DNA from: Alicyclobacillus contaminans DSM 17975
GTDB lineage: Bacteria > Bacillota > Bacilli > Alicyclobacillales > Alicyclobacillaceae
Direction of reading: 5' to 3'
Assembly: GCF_000429525.1 (NCBI RefSeq)
Contig: NZ_KE386913.1
Span: 6,186 to 64,314, forward strand
Length of the DNA stretch: 58,129 bases
The notes under the pieces were generated by a model. That model saw only the letters and a program-made list of their open reading frames with translations, ran no database searches and had not been told where the DNA came from. This document shows, piece after piece, positions 16,043 through 24,641 of the stretch. Every line of letters begins with the position of its first letter. The stretch's first letter is position 1. A program made the translations under genes and the position numbers.

Positions 16043-17602
16043 ATGGAACGACGGCAAATTGTGATCTTTGATACCACCCTGCGTGACGGGGAACAGGCGC
16101 CGGGATGCAGTTTGTATCCCGAGGAAAAGGTCCGGATTGCCCGTCAGTTGGAAAACCTGGGGGTGGACGTCATTGAGCCCGGTTTCCCGGCTTCCAGCCC
16201 CGGCGATTTCGAAGCGGTGCAGACGATTTCGAGAGCGGCGACCCGAGCTGAAATTTGTGGGTTCGCCCGTGCGATTTTTTCCGACATCGACGCGGCGGTG
16301 CGAGCTACGGAGGACGCTCCGAAGCGGCGCCTGCATCTGTTCATCTCGTCGTCGCAGATCCACCTGGATTTTCAACTGCGCAAATCGCGCGAGGAGGTGC
16401 TGCGGATTGCCCGGGAATGCATCGCCTACGCGAAACAGTTTGTCGACAAGATTGAGTTCTCGCCGATGGACGCCAGCCGCACCGATGAGGCGTTTCTTTG
16501 GGAAATGATTGAAACCGCGATTGAAGCGGGCGCCACCATCATCAACGTGCCGGACACGGTCGGGTACGCACTGCCGGAGGAGTACGGTGCCATTTTTCGA
16601 CGGATCCGGGAGAATGTCCGCGGCATTGACCGGGTGATGCTGAGCGCCCACTGCCACAATGATCTGGGGCTGGCCGTGGCCAACAGTCTCGCGGCGCTGC
16701 GGAACGGTGCTGAGCAGGTGGAGGTGACCGTCAACGGCGTCGGCGAGCGGACGGGTAACTGTTCCCTGGAGGAACTGGTGATGGCCATTGATACGCGCGG
16801 CGAGGCGCTGCAGCTCGCCACCGCCATCGACCCGTCGCAAATTTACGAGACCTGTCGGCTGGTCAGTCGCACGATGAACTTTCCCATCGCGCACAACAAG
16901 CCGGTGGTGGGGCGCAATGCGTTTCAGCACGAGTCCGGCATTCACCAGGACGGCCTGCTCAAGCACCGCAGCACGTACGAGATCATGGATCCGGAGCGAC
17001 TGGGCGTTCCACGCAATATGATTGTGCTCGGCAAGCATTCGGGACGCCACGCCCTGCAGCATCGTCTGGCCCAGTTCGGGATTCATCTGTCCGATCCGGA
17101 ACTGGACGATGTCTTTCGCCGGTTCAAGGACGCGGCCGATGCGAAGAAAACGGTGTCCGACGACGATCTCATCCGGCTCGCGGCAGAGGGAACGGGTGAG
17201 ATGATGACGTCGTACACTCTGGTGCACATGCAGGTGATGACCGCGAACGACCAGGTTCGGGTGGCGTCCGTAACGGTGCGGGACAACCGGACGGGGGTGG
17301 AGGAGAGCCATTCGTGCACCGGCAGTGGGCCGGTGGAAGCGGTGATTGGCAGTCTGAAGAAAGCCTTCCCGTTCCCGACGGAGTTTGTGGACCTGGAACT
17401 GCACTCGCTCAGCGTCGGAGAGACCGCCAACGGCGAGGCGACGGTCACCATCGCCATGGGCGGAGAGACGTTCCGCGGCACGGGCGTGCATCCGGATATC
17501 ATCGTCGCGGTGGCGCACGCGTACATGTCCGCCTGCAACCAGGCGGCGCAGGAGGCGCACTCGCTGCATGCGGTGCAGGAAGCGCTGGCGGCCCGCAACT
17601 GA
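16043..17602 (+). CDS. leuA: 2-Isopropylmalate synthase
   Basis: LeuA condenses acetyl-CoA with 2-oxoisovalerate, the first committed step of leucine synthesis. The 519-residue protein opens with the catalytic barrel motif IVIFDTTLRDGEQAPG. It has the metal-binding SAHCHNDLGLAVANS, NGVGERTGNCSLEE, and HESGIHQDG in the acceptor region. Residues from about 390 on are the leucine-sensing regulatory domain. The frame extends back to 15836 but overlaps the second T-box. ATG 16043 with AGGGAGGCGG upstream is the start. It is preceded by two T-boxes and followed by a terminator, and no other leu gene is adjacent. Confidence 0.95.
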   Translation: MERRQIVIFDTTLRDGEQAPGCSLYPEEKVRIARQLENLGVDVIEPGFPASSPGDFEAVQTISRAATRAEICGFARAIFSDIDAAVRATEDAPKRRLHLFISSSQIHLDFQLRKSREEVLRIARECIAYAKQFVDKIEFSPMDASRTDEAFLWEMIETAIEAGATIINVPDTVGYALPEEYGAIFRRIRENVRGIDRVMLSAHCHNDLGLAVANSLAALRNGAEQVEVTVNGVGERTGNCSLEELVMAIDTRGEALQLATAIDPSQIYETCRLVSRTMNFPIAHNKPVVGRNAFQHESGIHQDGLLKHRSTYEIMDPERLGVPRNMIVLGKHSGRHALQHRLAQFGIHLSDPELDDVFRRFKDAADAKKTVSDDDLIRLAAEGTGEMMTSYTLVHMQVMTANDQVRVASVTVRDNRTGVEESHSCTGSGPVEAVIGSLKKAFPFPTEFVDLELHSLSVGETANGEATVTIAMGGETFRGTGVHPDIIVAVAHAYMSACNQAAQEAHSLHAVQEALAARN

Positions 17603-17662
17603 CCCCGCGGGCGGGAGGATGTCCGGATTTCGTCCGGCTTGGCACCTGGTTTGACACAAATG

Positions 17663-17700
17663 GCCTCAGGCGGGGGCAACCTCGCCTGAGGCGCTTTCTC
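17663..17700 (+). terminator. Intrinsic terminator of leuA
   Basis: GCCTCAGGCG (17663-17672) pairs perfectly with CGCCTGAGGC (17683-17692) and is followed by GCTTTCTCT. It lies 60 bases past the leuA stop. Confidence 0.75.
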
Positions 17701-17704
17701 TGTA

Positions 17705-17713
17705 TGCTATAAT
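17705..17713 (+). promoter_or_regulatory. Extended -10 promoter for the UDG-like gene
   Basis: TGCTATAAT is a perfect extended -10 element, 53 bases before ATG 17766. No -35 is visible because the leuA terminator occupies that position. A TTGACA at 17651 is too far upstream to serve. Confidence 0.55.
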
Positions 17714-17765
17714 CGGGGACGATGGATTCTTGGGGAATTTTGCCCATTTCACGGTGGTGCATCGC

Positions 17766-18443
17766 ATGGCCATGCAGAATGTGCAAGAAGAACTGAAGGA
17801 AGCGCTGCGACGAGCGTGCAACGAGTTGGCGGACGGGTACATGGTGCCGGATATTGTGCCAACCACTGCATCGTTCGTGTTTCTGTTGGAGAGTCCGCAC
17901 GTCCAGGAACTCAAGTACGGAGCTCCGGTGTCCGGCAGTTCGGGGGCATCCATGAGCCGCCATTTGTTCGGCGAAGCGTACGGGCATCTGCCCTTGGGGA
18001 TTATCGTCAAAAAGAATCGCGACGAACAGCTGCATCGTCCGTCGCTGGACAAAGTCGGCCTGATGAACGTCTGCAACATTCCCATGCAGGGAAGCGCCTA
18101 TGGGAATCCGGACGTCGTCCGGAAATACGCGGACCTGCTGCGCGCGCTGGAGACCCTGCGCACCGCTGGTCAGTCCACGTCGTACAAAGATCCGGCGCTC
18201 GCGCTGACGCAGGATATCCTCCTCGAGAACCTGCGCAAGCGGCTTCGCAAACTGTGGGACAGGTCCTTGTTCCTGGTGCCCTGCGGGCGATTCGCACAAA
18301 AATTCTTCGCTCTGGCAGATCTGGTATCTCCGCAATGGCAGGTGGTGACGGGGATTCCGCACCCGTCTTACAACAATTGGAGCAAACCGCAATACGCTGG
18401 CGCGGTGTCTCGGCTCGTATCGCTGTTTCAGAACGAGTCGTGA
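17766..18443 (+). CDS. Uracil-DNA glycosylase-like protein
   Basis: A protein of about 225 residues with features of the uracil-DNA glycosylase fold. Near the N-terminus FVFLLESPHVQE...YGAPVSGSSG resembles motif 1 and its glycine-rich loop. Near the C-terminus GIPHPSYNNW resembles the HPS motif, and LVPCGRFAQKF precedes it as in family 4-type enzymes. The spacing is longer than in standard members, with a VGLMNVCNIPMQGS segment between. The start is uncertain: the frame opens at TTG 17730, and ATG 17766 or 17772 follows GGTGGTG. It may be a base-excision enzyme or a non-catalytic relative. The FMN reductase gene follows closely. Confidence 0.5.
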   Translation: MAMQNVQEELKEALRRACNELADGYMVPDIVPTTASFVFLLESPHVQELKYGAPVSGSSGASMSRHLFGEAYGHLPLGIIVKKNRDEQLHRPSLDKVGLMNVCNIPMQGSAYGNPDVVRKYADLLRALETLRTAGQSTSYKDPALALTQDILLENLRKRLRKLWDRSLFLVPCGRFAQKFFALADLVSPQWQVVTGIPHPSYNNWSKPQYAGAVSRLVSLFQNES

Positions 18444-18488
18444 CCGATGGTCATTGCGTCAACCGCGGTGGAAAGGAATGCTTCTCAC

Positions 18489-19061
18489 ATGAAACCCATT
18501 GTGCTCTACGGCAGTTCCCGCCGGCAAGGAAATTCCGAACTGTTGGCGGACAGAGTTTTGGACGGCATACCGCACACGAAGCGTTACCTCATGGACTTGA
18601 AGATTCAACCCATTGTCGACCAACGGCACAGTCCCGCTGGATTTGCGGATGTGGACGACGATTACGATGCGCTGATTCAAGAAGTCCTGGCGCACGACGC
18701 CTTGGTGCTTGTCACACCCTTGTATTGGTACGGCATGTCCGGATTGATGAAAAACTTCGTGGATCGCTGGAGCCAAAGCCTGCGCCAGCCGGGGCTTGGC
18801 TTTCGTGAGCGGATGCAGGCCATCCCCGGCTACGTCGTGATTGCTGGAGGCGATCATCCGCACGAGAAAGCCAAGCCGCTGGTTCAGCAGTTTCAGCTCA
18901 TCTTTGATTTCATGGGCATGTCGCTGGACGGATGGGTGATTGGCGAGGGCAACCGACCGGGGGACGTGTTGGCGGATGAAGCGGCCCTTCGTTCCGCCGC
19001 GGCATTGAATCAACGGCTGCGCCAGCGTTCCGCAGGACCCGGGCCCACAGCCAATGCGTGA
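18489..19061 (+). CDS. NAD(P)H-dependent FMN reductase/flavodoxin-fold oxidoreductase
   Basis: A 190-residue flavodoxin-fold protein. The phosphate-binding loop is VLYGSSRRQGNSELL near the N-terminus, and VTPLYWYGMSGLMKNFVDRW contacts the flavin ring. This is the NADPH-dependent FMN reductase or quinone reductase class. The frame extends to 18447, inside the noise after the UDG-like gene. ATG 18489 is preferred because the GSS motif must be close to the N-terminus; its ribosome-binding site (GGAAAGGA) is somewhat distant. The physiological acceptor cannot be told. Confidence 0.75.
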   Translation: MKPIVLYGSSRRQGNSELLADRVLDGIPHTKRYLMDLKIQPIVDQRHSPAGFADVDDDYDALIQEVLAHDALVLVTPLYWYGMSGLMKNFVDRWSQSLRQPGLGFRERMQAIPGYVVIAGGDHPHEKAKPLVQQFQLIFDFMGMSLDGWVIGEGNRPGDVLADEAALRSAAALNQRLRQRSAGPGPTANA

Positions 19062-19204
19062 CCTGCGGTTGGAACGGCCTGACCGCCCCGCCGCATCGGA
19101 TTGAAATGTTCACCAAGGATTCGGCAGAACAAAACGGAATGTCTGGCCATCGTTGCGCCGACGGCCATTTGCGTCGATTCGCCGTGGAATCGGCGGTCGC
19201 ACAA

Positions 19205-19894
19205 TCAATAGGCCCGCGAACTTGTCCAGTCCATCACCTCTGCGATGGTCCGAAGGCCGATGCGTTGGCATAACGCAATCTCTTTGCGCCACACCTCGGC
19301 CGTCATGCGAACGTCGGCATCCGCCCTGTGCCGATCCCGCACGTCCACATTCAGCCAGGCGCACACCTCGTCCAAGGTGGGAACTCTCGTCATCCGGCCC
19401 AGGGCCTGGGCGACCACCGCCGTATCCACGACGATGGGGCGCAGTTTCAGCTTCCACAGCAGGCGCGCCTGGCGTCCCAGAAAAGACAATTCGTGGCGTG
19501 CATGGTGGGCAATCCACACCCGGTTGACAGAGAGGGTCAGCACGCGGCGCAGCACCTGCTCCAAATCCCGGCCCGCCCTCACCTGTTCCGGCGACAGTCC
19601 CGTCAGGTTCCAAACCGCCTGCGGCACGCCTTCGAGGTGCTCGTGGCGGATGAGCTCGTACATGGTTTCCGTGAACTGTGGGTCCACGCCTGTGAAACAC
19701 GCGGCGGCGAGGGACAGAATGAGGTCCTTTTCCGCGGAGAATCCACTCGTTTCCATGTCCACGACAAAGTAGTCCGCCGCCGTGAGCGGAGACTCCCACA
19801 GCTTCACCGCGCTGGCGGCCGCCGCCTCCTCTGACACTCCTGGTCGATACAGCGACGATTCTCGATTGGCGCCTCGAAACCACCTCATCTTCAT
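19205..19894 (-). CDS. DnaQ-like DEDDh 3'-5' exonuclease
   Basis: A 229-residue exonuclease. ExoI is FVVDMETSGFS with the Asp and Glu ligands, ExoII is around AHHARHELSFL, and ExoIII is RHRADADVRMTAE with the His-x4-Asp pattern of the DEDDh group. The N-terminal 40 residues are extra. The frame extends 58 codons upstream into the preceding gene. ATG 19894 overlaps that gene's stop (ATGA), and GGGGG lies just before it, which settles the start. It is co-translated with a DUF294-type nucleotidyltransferase, a recurrent pairing. The role may be RNA or DNA trimming; the target is unknown. Confidence 0.85.
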   Translation of the reverse strand: MKMRWFRGANRESSLYRPGVSEEAAAASAVKLWESPLTAADYFVVDMETSGFSAEKDLILSLAAACFTGVDPQFTETMYELIRHEHLEGVPQAVWNLTGLSPEQVRAGRDLEQVLRRVLTLSVNRVWIAHHARHELSFLGRQARLLWKLKLRPIVVDTAVVAQALGRMTRVPTLDEVCAWLNVDVRDRHRADADVRMTAEVWRKEIALCQRIGLRTIAEVMDWTSSRAY

Positions 19895-20919
19895 CCCCCG
19901 CGTTTCGGAAAAGTACGGTGCACCATCCGTTCCAGCGTCTTGACCGCGCGCACGTGGATCGCCGCCTCGCGTTTGTTTGCCTCGCTCAGCGCATGCCAAC
20001 GCACCGCATCCTGCGGCTCCCGATGCGCGAGGAGATCGTTCATCTGTTGATCCAGTCGAAGGCGCCATCCGAACAGGAGCGCCTCTCGGAGGTGTTGCGC
20101 TAAATCTTGAGTCAGCAGCCCCGCCGACTGCAGGAAGTGCAGTCGTTCCAGCGTCGGCAGCGCCTCGCAGCCGTTCACCAGCGCGAGCAGGCGAACCGCC
20201 TGCACCAGGGGATTCAGCAGGCCTTCCTTAACGGGGAAGTATTCCTGCGCCTCCATCCGGGTGGTCTTCACCTGACCGCGCAGGGTCACCGCCACGCTTT
20301 TGTGGATCCCGAGGTGCGCCATCTCCCAACAGATGAATGGGGACTGGCGGATGGCTGCGCGGACGTTCGCCACAACTCCAGTCCAGTCGTCCTCGCCCGC
20401 TCCGAGCGGACGGCTGTCGACCATGATGAACAGGTATCGCGTATTCGTCCAGTCGGGAAACGCCAGATACTCTTGGATTCGCTGCTGCCATTCCGCCGCT
20501 GTGCCGACCCAGCGAGGGTTGCTCCCCATCACAAAGCCCTGGCACGGCGGGAAACCGAACCCGTGCATGAGGCGAATGAATTTCCGCATGTGTGAAATGA
20601 CATCCTCTGTGGACAGTCGGCCGTTCGACACCACGGCGAAATCAAGGTCGCTGCCTGGGAGTTCTTCGCCTCTGGCCGCCGAACCAAAGCGAATGTGCTG
20701 CAGGTGCAGCCGGTGTTTCGCAGGAACGGTGGCTTCCCATCCGAGCTCGAGCATTCGCGTTCTCCACCGTTGGAAGGCGTCCATCCAGACCAGCAGGTCC
20801 CCGCCGTCCGACAGGTAGGACTGAGATAATTCGAGCACACTCCGAATGTATTGCGTTCGGGCATCCACGTCTTGGTCTGGGGAAAACAGGGCGCCATCCG
20901 GCGGTGGAAAAGCAATCAT
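19891..20919 (-). CDS. DUF294-type nucleotidyltransferase-like protein
   Basis: A 342-residue protein with a Pol beta-type nucleotidyltransferase core: IRFGSAARGEELPGSDLDFAVV at about residues 76-97 carries the GS...G...DxD metal site. The rest is helical and corresponds to the DUF294 C-terminal region. The CBS domains often found in GlnD-like relatives of this group are absent. It overlaps the downstream exonuclease gene by four bases. It is divergent from a glutamine synthetase, with about 120 bases between. Relatives are called signal-transduction proteins, but no substrate is established. Confidence 0.75.
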   Translation of the reverse strand: MIAFPPPDGALFSPDQDVDARTQYIRSVLELSQSYLSDGGDLLVWMDAFQRWRTRMLELGWEATVPAKHRLHLQHIRFGSAARGEELPGSDLDFAVVSNGRLSTEDVISHMRKFIRLMHGFGFPPCQGFVMGSNPRWVGTAAEWQQRIQEYLAFPDWTNTRYLFIMVDSRPLGAGEDDWTGVVANVRAAIRQSPFICWEMAHLGIHKSVAVTLRGQVKTTRMEAQEYFPVKEGLLNPLVQAVRLLALVNGCEALPTLERLHFLQSAGLLTQDLAQHLREALLFGWRLRLDQQMNDLLAHREPQDAVRWHALSEANKREAAIHVRAVKTLERMVHRTFPKRGG

Positions 20920-21041
20920 GTCCGTACGCCTCGTTTCTCTTCGTTATATAATACTATCCAGAACTTTCTGCATAACGTCAAACGTTCGTCCGTGTCCCAT
21001 CGTGGGAACGACGGATATCCCCATTCCTGGAGAGATGCGGC
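20920..21041. promoter_or_regulatory. Divergent promoter region of the nucleotidyltransferase and first glutamine synthetase
   Basis: A TATAAT occurs at 20947-20952 in an AT-rich patch (TTATATAATAC) readable on both strands. Neither direction has a clear -35. Unlike the amt and second glutamine synthetase promoters, I see no TGTNA-N7-TNACA box here, so this synthetase may not be under GlnR control. Confidence 0.35.
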
Positions 21042-22376
21042 ATGTTCAACAAATCCGAAATCCTGGCGGCCGCCCGACGTGCCGGCGTCCGGTTTGTGCG
21101 GCTGCAATTCTTAGATCTGTTTGGCATCCTGAAGAATGTGGAAATTCCGGTGACCGAGCTCGAGGATGCCCTGGATGGGCGCATCATGTTCGACGGTTCC
21201 TCCATCCAGGGATTCGTCCGCATTGAAGAGTCGGATATGTACCTCCGACCGGATCTGCGCACGTGGCTCGTCTTTCCGCCGGCGTTCACCGACGCCACCG
21301 TGGCCCGTCTCATCTGCAACGTATGCCTGCCGGACGGCAGACCGTTCGCGGGGGATCCGCGTGCGATTCTCCAACGGGTCGTCTCCGAAGCTGCAGCATC
21401 CGGACTCGACGCGTGCCGGGTGGGTGTGGAACTGGAGTTCTTCCTGCTGAAGCAGGATGCCCGGGGCAAACCCACACCCGAGCCCAATGATTTCGGCGGC
21501 TACTTCGACATCGCACCCACCGATGCGGGCGAAAATTGCCGGCGCGACATTGTGCTGGCGCTGGAGCGCATGGGGATGGACGTGGCCGGATCCCACCATG
21601 AAACGTCGCCGGGCCAGCATGAAATCGACTTCGGTTTGGTGGACATTCTGACGGCCGCAGACAACGTGGCCACCGCGAAGCTGGTGGCTCGGACCATCAG
21701 CCGCAAACATGGCCTGCACGCCACGTTCATGCCAAAGCCGCTGCAGGACGAGGACGGGTGCAGCATGCACTGTCACTTCGTTTTGCCCGCGGAACGCTCT
21801 TCCGCTGACCGGGGCAAAGCGCGCGAGGATGGCACATTTTCGCTCAGCCGCACCGTGCAGTCGTACATCGCCGGTCTGCTTCGTCACGCGCCAGCCCTCA
21901 CCTGCATCACCAATCCGGTGGTGAACAGCTACAAACGCTTGGTTCCCGGGTTTGAAGCGCCGTCTCACATCTTTTGGTCCACGAGACATCGGATGCCGTT
22001 CATCCGGGTCGCGGTGGAGGAGGGGACGGGTGTAAAAATTGAACTCCGCTCTCCGGATCCGTCCTGCAATCCCTACCTGGCTTTCGCGGTGGCGTTGAAA
22101 GCGGGATTGGACGGCGTTCAAAATGATATGGACGCGCCGCCGCCCGTGTACGCATCGGTGGCGTCGATGTCGGAAGAGGAGCGCTTTCGCGAGGGGATTG
22201 CCACCCTGCCGCGAAATTTGGAACAGGCGTTGGAGGCGCTCGAAGAAGACGAGATCATCCGCGACGCCCTCGGTGAACACGCCTATCACCATTTTGTTCA
22301 GGCAAAGCTCCTCGAGTGGGAACAGTACGAAAAAACCGTGCATCCGTGGGAGTGGGAACAGTATCTGACGCTGTGA
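21042..22376 (+). CDS. Divergent glutamine synthetase, type I-alpha-like
   Basis: A 444-residue protein of exactly the length of Bacillus-type GlnA. It keeps [17 protein letters not shown] (including the feedback-inhibition Arg), [28 protein letters not shown] with the flap Glu, and ELRSPDPSCNPYLAF. It departs at the ATP/glutamate-site loop: the usual NGSGMHCN reads DGCSMHCHFVLP, and APCYVAWS reads APSHIFWS. It could be a true second glutamine synthetase, a regulator-like paralogue, or a ligase for another amine. The ATG follows GGAGAG. It converges on amt across a strong hairpin. Confidence 0.8.
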   Translation: MFNKSEILAAARRAGVRFVRLQFLDLFGILKNVEIPVTELEDALDGRIMFDGSSIQGFVRIEESDMYLRPDLRTWLVFPPAFTDATVARLICNVCLPDGRPFAGDPRAILQRVVSEAAASGLDACRVGVELEFFLLKQDARGKPTPEPNDFGGYFDIAPTDAGENCRRDIVLALERMGMDVAGSHHETSPGQHEIDFGLVDILTAADNVATAKLVARTISRKHGLHATFMPKPLQDEDGCSMHCHFVLPAERSSADRGKAREDGTFSLSRTVQSYIAGLLRHAPALTCITNPVVNSYKRLVPGFEAPSHIFWSTRHRMPFIRVAVEEGTGVKIELRSPDPSCNPYLAFAVALKAGLDGVQNDMDAPPPVYASVASMSEEERFREGIATLPRNLEQALEALEEDEIIRDALGEHAYHHFVQAKLLEWEQYEKTVHPWEWEQYLTL

Positions 22377-22409
22377 CGTGCGGCGATGCAACAACGCCCG
22401 CCCAGCGAG

Positions 22410-22447
22410 AGAAGAGGGCCTGGCACCTGTGTGCCGGGCCCTCTTCT
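22410..22447. terminator. Bidirectional hairpin between glutamine synthetase and amt
   Basis: AGAAGAGGGCC (22410-22420) pairs with GGCCCTCTTCT (22437-22447), with an inner GGCAC/GTGCC stem. It lies between two convergent genes. No long T tract follows on either strand. Confidence 0.6.
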
Positions 22448-22494
22448 GAATCCCTGGTTCCATGACCAAAAGCCGTACGGGGCCGAGCGTCGGG

Positions 22495-23883
22495 TCAGTC
22501 CTTGGCTGGGATGGTGATTGGCGGGGTCCCGAGAATTTTCGGAAGTTCTTCGCGGGTCAGTTGCTCCGGATAGGCCGACTCGTGGTGCAGCGCCACATCC
22601 AGGCCCATGAGCTCCTCTTCCTTGGTGACACGGAGTCCCATGATGAGATCGACCACTTTCAACAGAATGAACGTGCCAATGCCTGAGAACGCCCAGGTGG
22701 CCGCCACGCCGATGAGCTGCACCAGCAACTGGTGCGGATTGCCTGCAAACAGGCCGTTCGCGCCCGCGGAGTTGACTGACGTGGTGGCAAACAGTCCAGT
22801 CGCAATGGCGCCCCAGGTGCCGCCGATACCGTGGCCGCCGAAGGCGTCCAGCGCGTCATCGTAGCCGAGCTTCGCCTTCATGAAGGTGGATGCCCAGTAG
22901 CAGATGGCGCCGCCGAGCACACCGAGAATGATGGATCCGCCGGGGGTCACGAAGCCAGCGGCCGGCGTGACGGCGACCAACCCCGCCACGGCGCCGGCGC
23001 AGGCGCCGACGAGCGAAACGTGGCCGGTGCGCAGCCGCTCGGCAATCATCCAACCGATGGATGCCGCAGCGGTTGCCGTATTGGTGGTGATGAAGGCGTC
23101 GGCCGACAGCGCATTGGCGCCGAGGGCGCTGCCCGCGTTGAACCCGAACCAGCCAAACCACAGGAGCGCGGTGCCGAGCAGGACAAACGGCACATTGTGC
23201 GCCTTGATGGAACCGGAGCCCAGTTCCGTGCGCCGACCGAGGTAGATGGCCGCCACCAACCCGGCGACGCCGGAGGAGATGTGGACAACGGTACCGCCCG
23301 CGAAGTCGAGCACGCCTTGTTGATGCAGCCAACCGCCGGCGCCCCAGACCCAGTGGGCGAGCGGATCGTAAATCAGTGTGGCCCAGAGGACGGTGAACAG
23401 GACGAATGCCGAAAACTTGACTCGTTCCGCCAATCCTCCGACGATGAGGGCCGGAGTGATGATGGCAAACATCATCTGGAAGATGCTGAACACCATGCTC
23501 GGAATGGTCGCCGCGTAGTCGCTGTCCGGCTGCGCGCCGACGCCGTGAAGCATGAACCACTGCAAGCCACCCACGATGTGATGGAAGTCAGGGCCAAACG
23601 CCAAGCTGTAACCGATCACGACCCATTGGATGGACACCACGAGGATGACCGCAATGACCTGGAGCATGGTGGTGATGACGTTTTTGGCGCGGACCAACCC
23701 GCCGTAGAAGAACGCCAGGCCGGGCGTCATCAGCAGCACGAGCGCGGAAGACACGAGAATCCAGGCCGTGTCGCCAGTATCCACCTTGGATGTTGTGTCA
23801 GCAAAACTTACGCACGGAATGGACAGCAGGCCAAAGAATGAAGCCAGAAATAAGGCCCATTTCGAACGAAACGCTTTAGCCAT
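22495..23883 (-). CDS. amt: Ammonium transporter of the Amt family
   Basis: A 462-residue Amt/Mep/Rh channel that conducts ammonium or ammonia across the membrane. An N-terminal signal-like segment (WALFLASFFGLLSIPCVSFAD) precedes about eleven membrane helices. Family marks include FFYGGLVRAKNVI, HISSGVAGLVAA, FGWFGFNAGSA, the pore histidine region DDALDAFGGHGIGGTWGA, and the acidic C-terminal tail contacted by PII proteins in relatives. The frame extends to 23925, but GGAGGTG before ATG 23883 fixes the start. No PII gene (glnK) is in the window. A GlnR/TnrA box lies about 75 bases upstream. Confidence 0.93.
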   Translation of the reverse strand: MAKAFRSKWALFLASFFGLLSIPCVSFADTTSKVDTGDTAWILVSSALVLLMTPGLAFFYGGLVRAKNVITTMLQVIAVILVVSIQWVVIGYSLAFGPDFHHIVGGLQWFMLHGVGAQPDSDYAATIPSMVFSIFQMMFAIITPALIVGGLAERVKFSAFVLFTVLWATLIYDPLAHWVWGAGGWLHQQGVLDFAGGTVVHISSGVAGLVAAIYLGRRTELGSGSIKAHNVPFVLLGTALLWFGWFGFNAGSALGANALSADAFITTNTATAAASIGWMIAERLRTGHVSLVGACAGAVAGLVAVTPAAGFVTPGGSIILGVLGGAICYWASTFMKAKLGYDDALDAFGGHGIGGTWGAIATGLFATTSVNSAGANGLFAGNPHQLLVQLIGVAATWAFSGIGTFILLKVVDLIMGLRVTKEEELMGLDVALHHESAYPEQLTREELPKILGTPPITIPAKD

Positions 23884-23956
23884 TACCACACCTCCGGAAT
23901 TCACTGAATTTTTTATTGTAAACATACCAGCGAGCTATAGGAAAGTCAACGATTTA

Positions 23957-23973
23957 TGTTATATTATCTAACA
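23957..23973 (-). promoter_or_regulatory. GlnR/TnrA box upstream of amt
   Basis: TGTTATATTATCTAACA matches TGTNA-N7-TNACA exactly, with near-perfect dyad symmetry extending to TTATGTTA...TAACATAA. It sits about 75 bases before the amt start in AT-rich DNA, so nitrogen-dependent control of amt is strongly suggested. Confidence 0.8.
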
Positions 23974-24215
23974 TAAAGGCGTCGGATTTCTTTGCGAAGT
24001 TGACACGACGAGGGCGTTCTTTCCAGGGTTGGCGGGCATGGGACCACCATGCATCCAAGTGAACAGCAAGTCGGTTGTGAGGACGTGGTCGATGGAACGC
24101 ATGTCAATGGCAGGGGGTTGATGGCGCCGCTTCCATTCGACTTGGAAAGAGGCATGGAAAAATGAATTTGGAACGTGGGTAAAATCAGGATAACCGGTGA
24201 GGGGTGATGTGGTTC

Positions 24216-24404
24216 ATGAAGCGACGGGATGGGAGGCCAATCCACGTGACAAAGTGGCATGTCACCGACGCATTCCTGCCGATGGGGGCTGCGCTTGGGG
24301 TGGCGTTTCACCACCTGCTGTGGGGAGCCATCGCGGGGACCCTCGCGTCTGGGATGGCGCTGGTGTATCGCTCGAAGTCCATACGCAGGCAGGCGGACTG
24401 CTGA
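24216..24404 (+). CDS. Small hypothetical membrane protein
   Basis: A 62-residue peptide with a basic N-terminus (MKRRDGRP), one hydrophobic stretch (PMGAALGVAFHHLLWGAIAG running into TLASGMALVY) and a basic tail. AGGGGTGAT lies 7-8 bases before ATG 24216; GTG 24204 and ATG 24207 are alternatives. It is followed 50 bases later by a strong terminator, which supports real transcription. No family is recognised. The 200 bases between the amt promoter and this gene show nothing else. Confidence 0.45.
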   Translation: MKRRDGRPIHVTKWHVTDAFLPMGAALGVAFHHLLWGAIAGTLASGMALVYRSKSIRRQADC

Positions 24405-24455
24405 CTTGTGGAAGGTTTTCGTGAAAACCAAGCGTGTTATCAGGGTGTCGGCTAG

Positions 24456-24497
24456 GCGCGCTCCGTGCATCCACCGATGCACGGAGCGCGCATTTGT
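24456..24497 (+). terminator. Strong hairpin terminator before the second glutamine synthetase
   Basis: A perfect 15-bp stem, GCGCGCTCCGTGCAT (24456-24470) with ATGCACGGAGCGCGC (24477-24491), has a 6-base loop and is followed by ATTTGTT. It isolates the following gene from upstream transcription. Confidence 0.75.
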
Positions 24498-24555
24498 TCT
24501 TCCGGCAGGCGCGGGCGGTGGCAGTCGCCAATTTCAACAAAAAATACGCTATTCG

Positions 24556-24572
24556 TGTCATGTTTCCTTACA
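24556..24572 (+). promoter_or_regulatory. GlnR/TnrA box upstream of glnA
   Basis: TGTCATGTTTCCTTACA fits TGTNA-N7-TNACA exactly. It ends 7 bases upstream of the -35 element at 24580, a position compatible with nitrogen control of the glutamine synthetase. Confidence 0.8.
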
Positions 24573-24579
24573 TAAAGTG

Positions 24580-24608
24580 TTGACGGAATTGCACCTCATT
24601 TCTATAGT
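24580..24608 (+). promoter_or_regulatory. SigA-type promoter of glnA
   Basis: TTGACG (24580-24585) and TATAGT (24603-24608) are separated by 17 bases. The start codon follows 33 bases later. Confidence 0.8.
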
Positions 24609-24641
24609 ACTATTGAGCACACGCTTAAGGAGTGAAAAAAG

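Noticed and set aside
15524-17659. A 711-codon minus-strand open frame across leuA
   Set aside because: It is an antisense artefact of high-GC coding bias; leuA itself shows all family motifs, and the frame also crosses both T-box leaders.
23964-24482. A 172-codon minus-strand frame upstream of glnA
   Set aside because: It covers the small membrane gene and a perfect terminator, and its composition is not protein-like.
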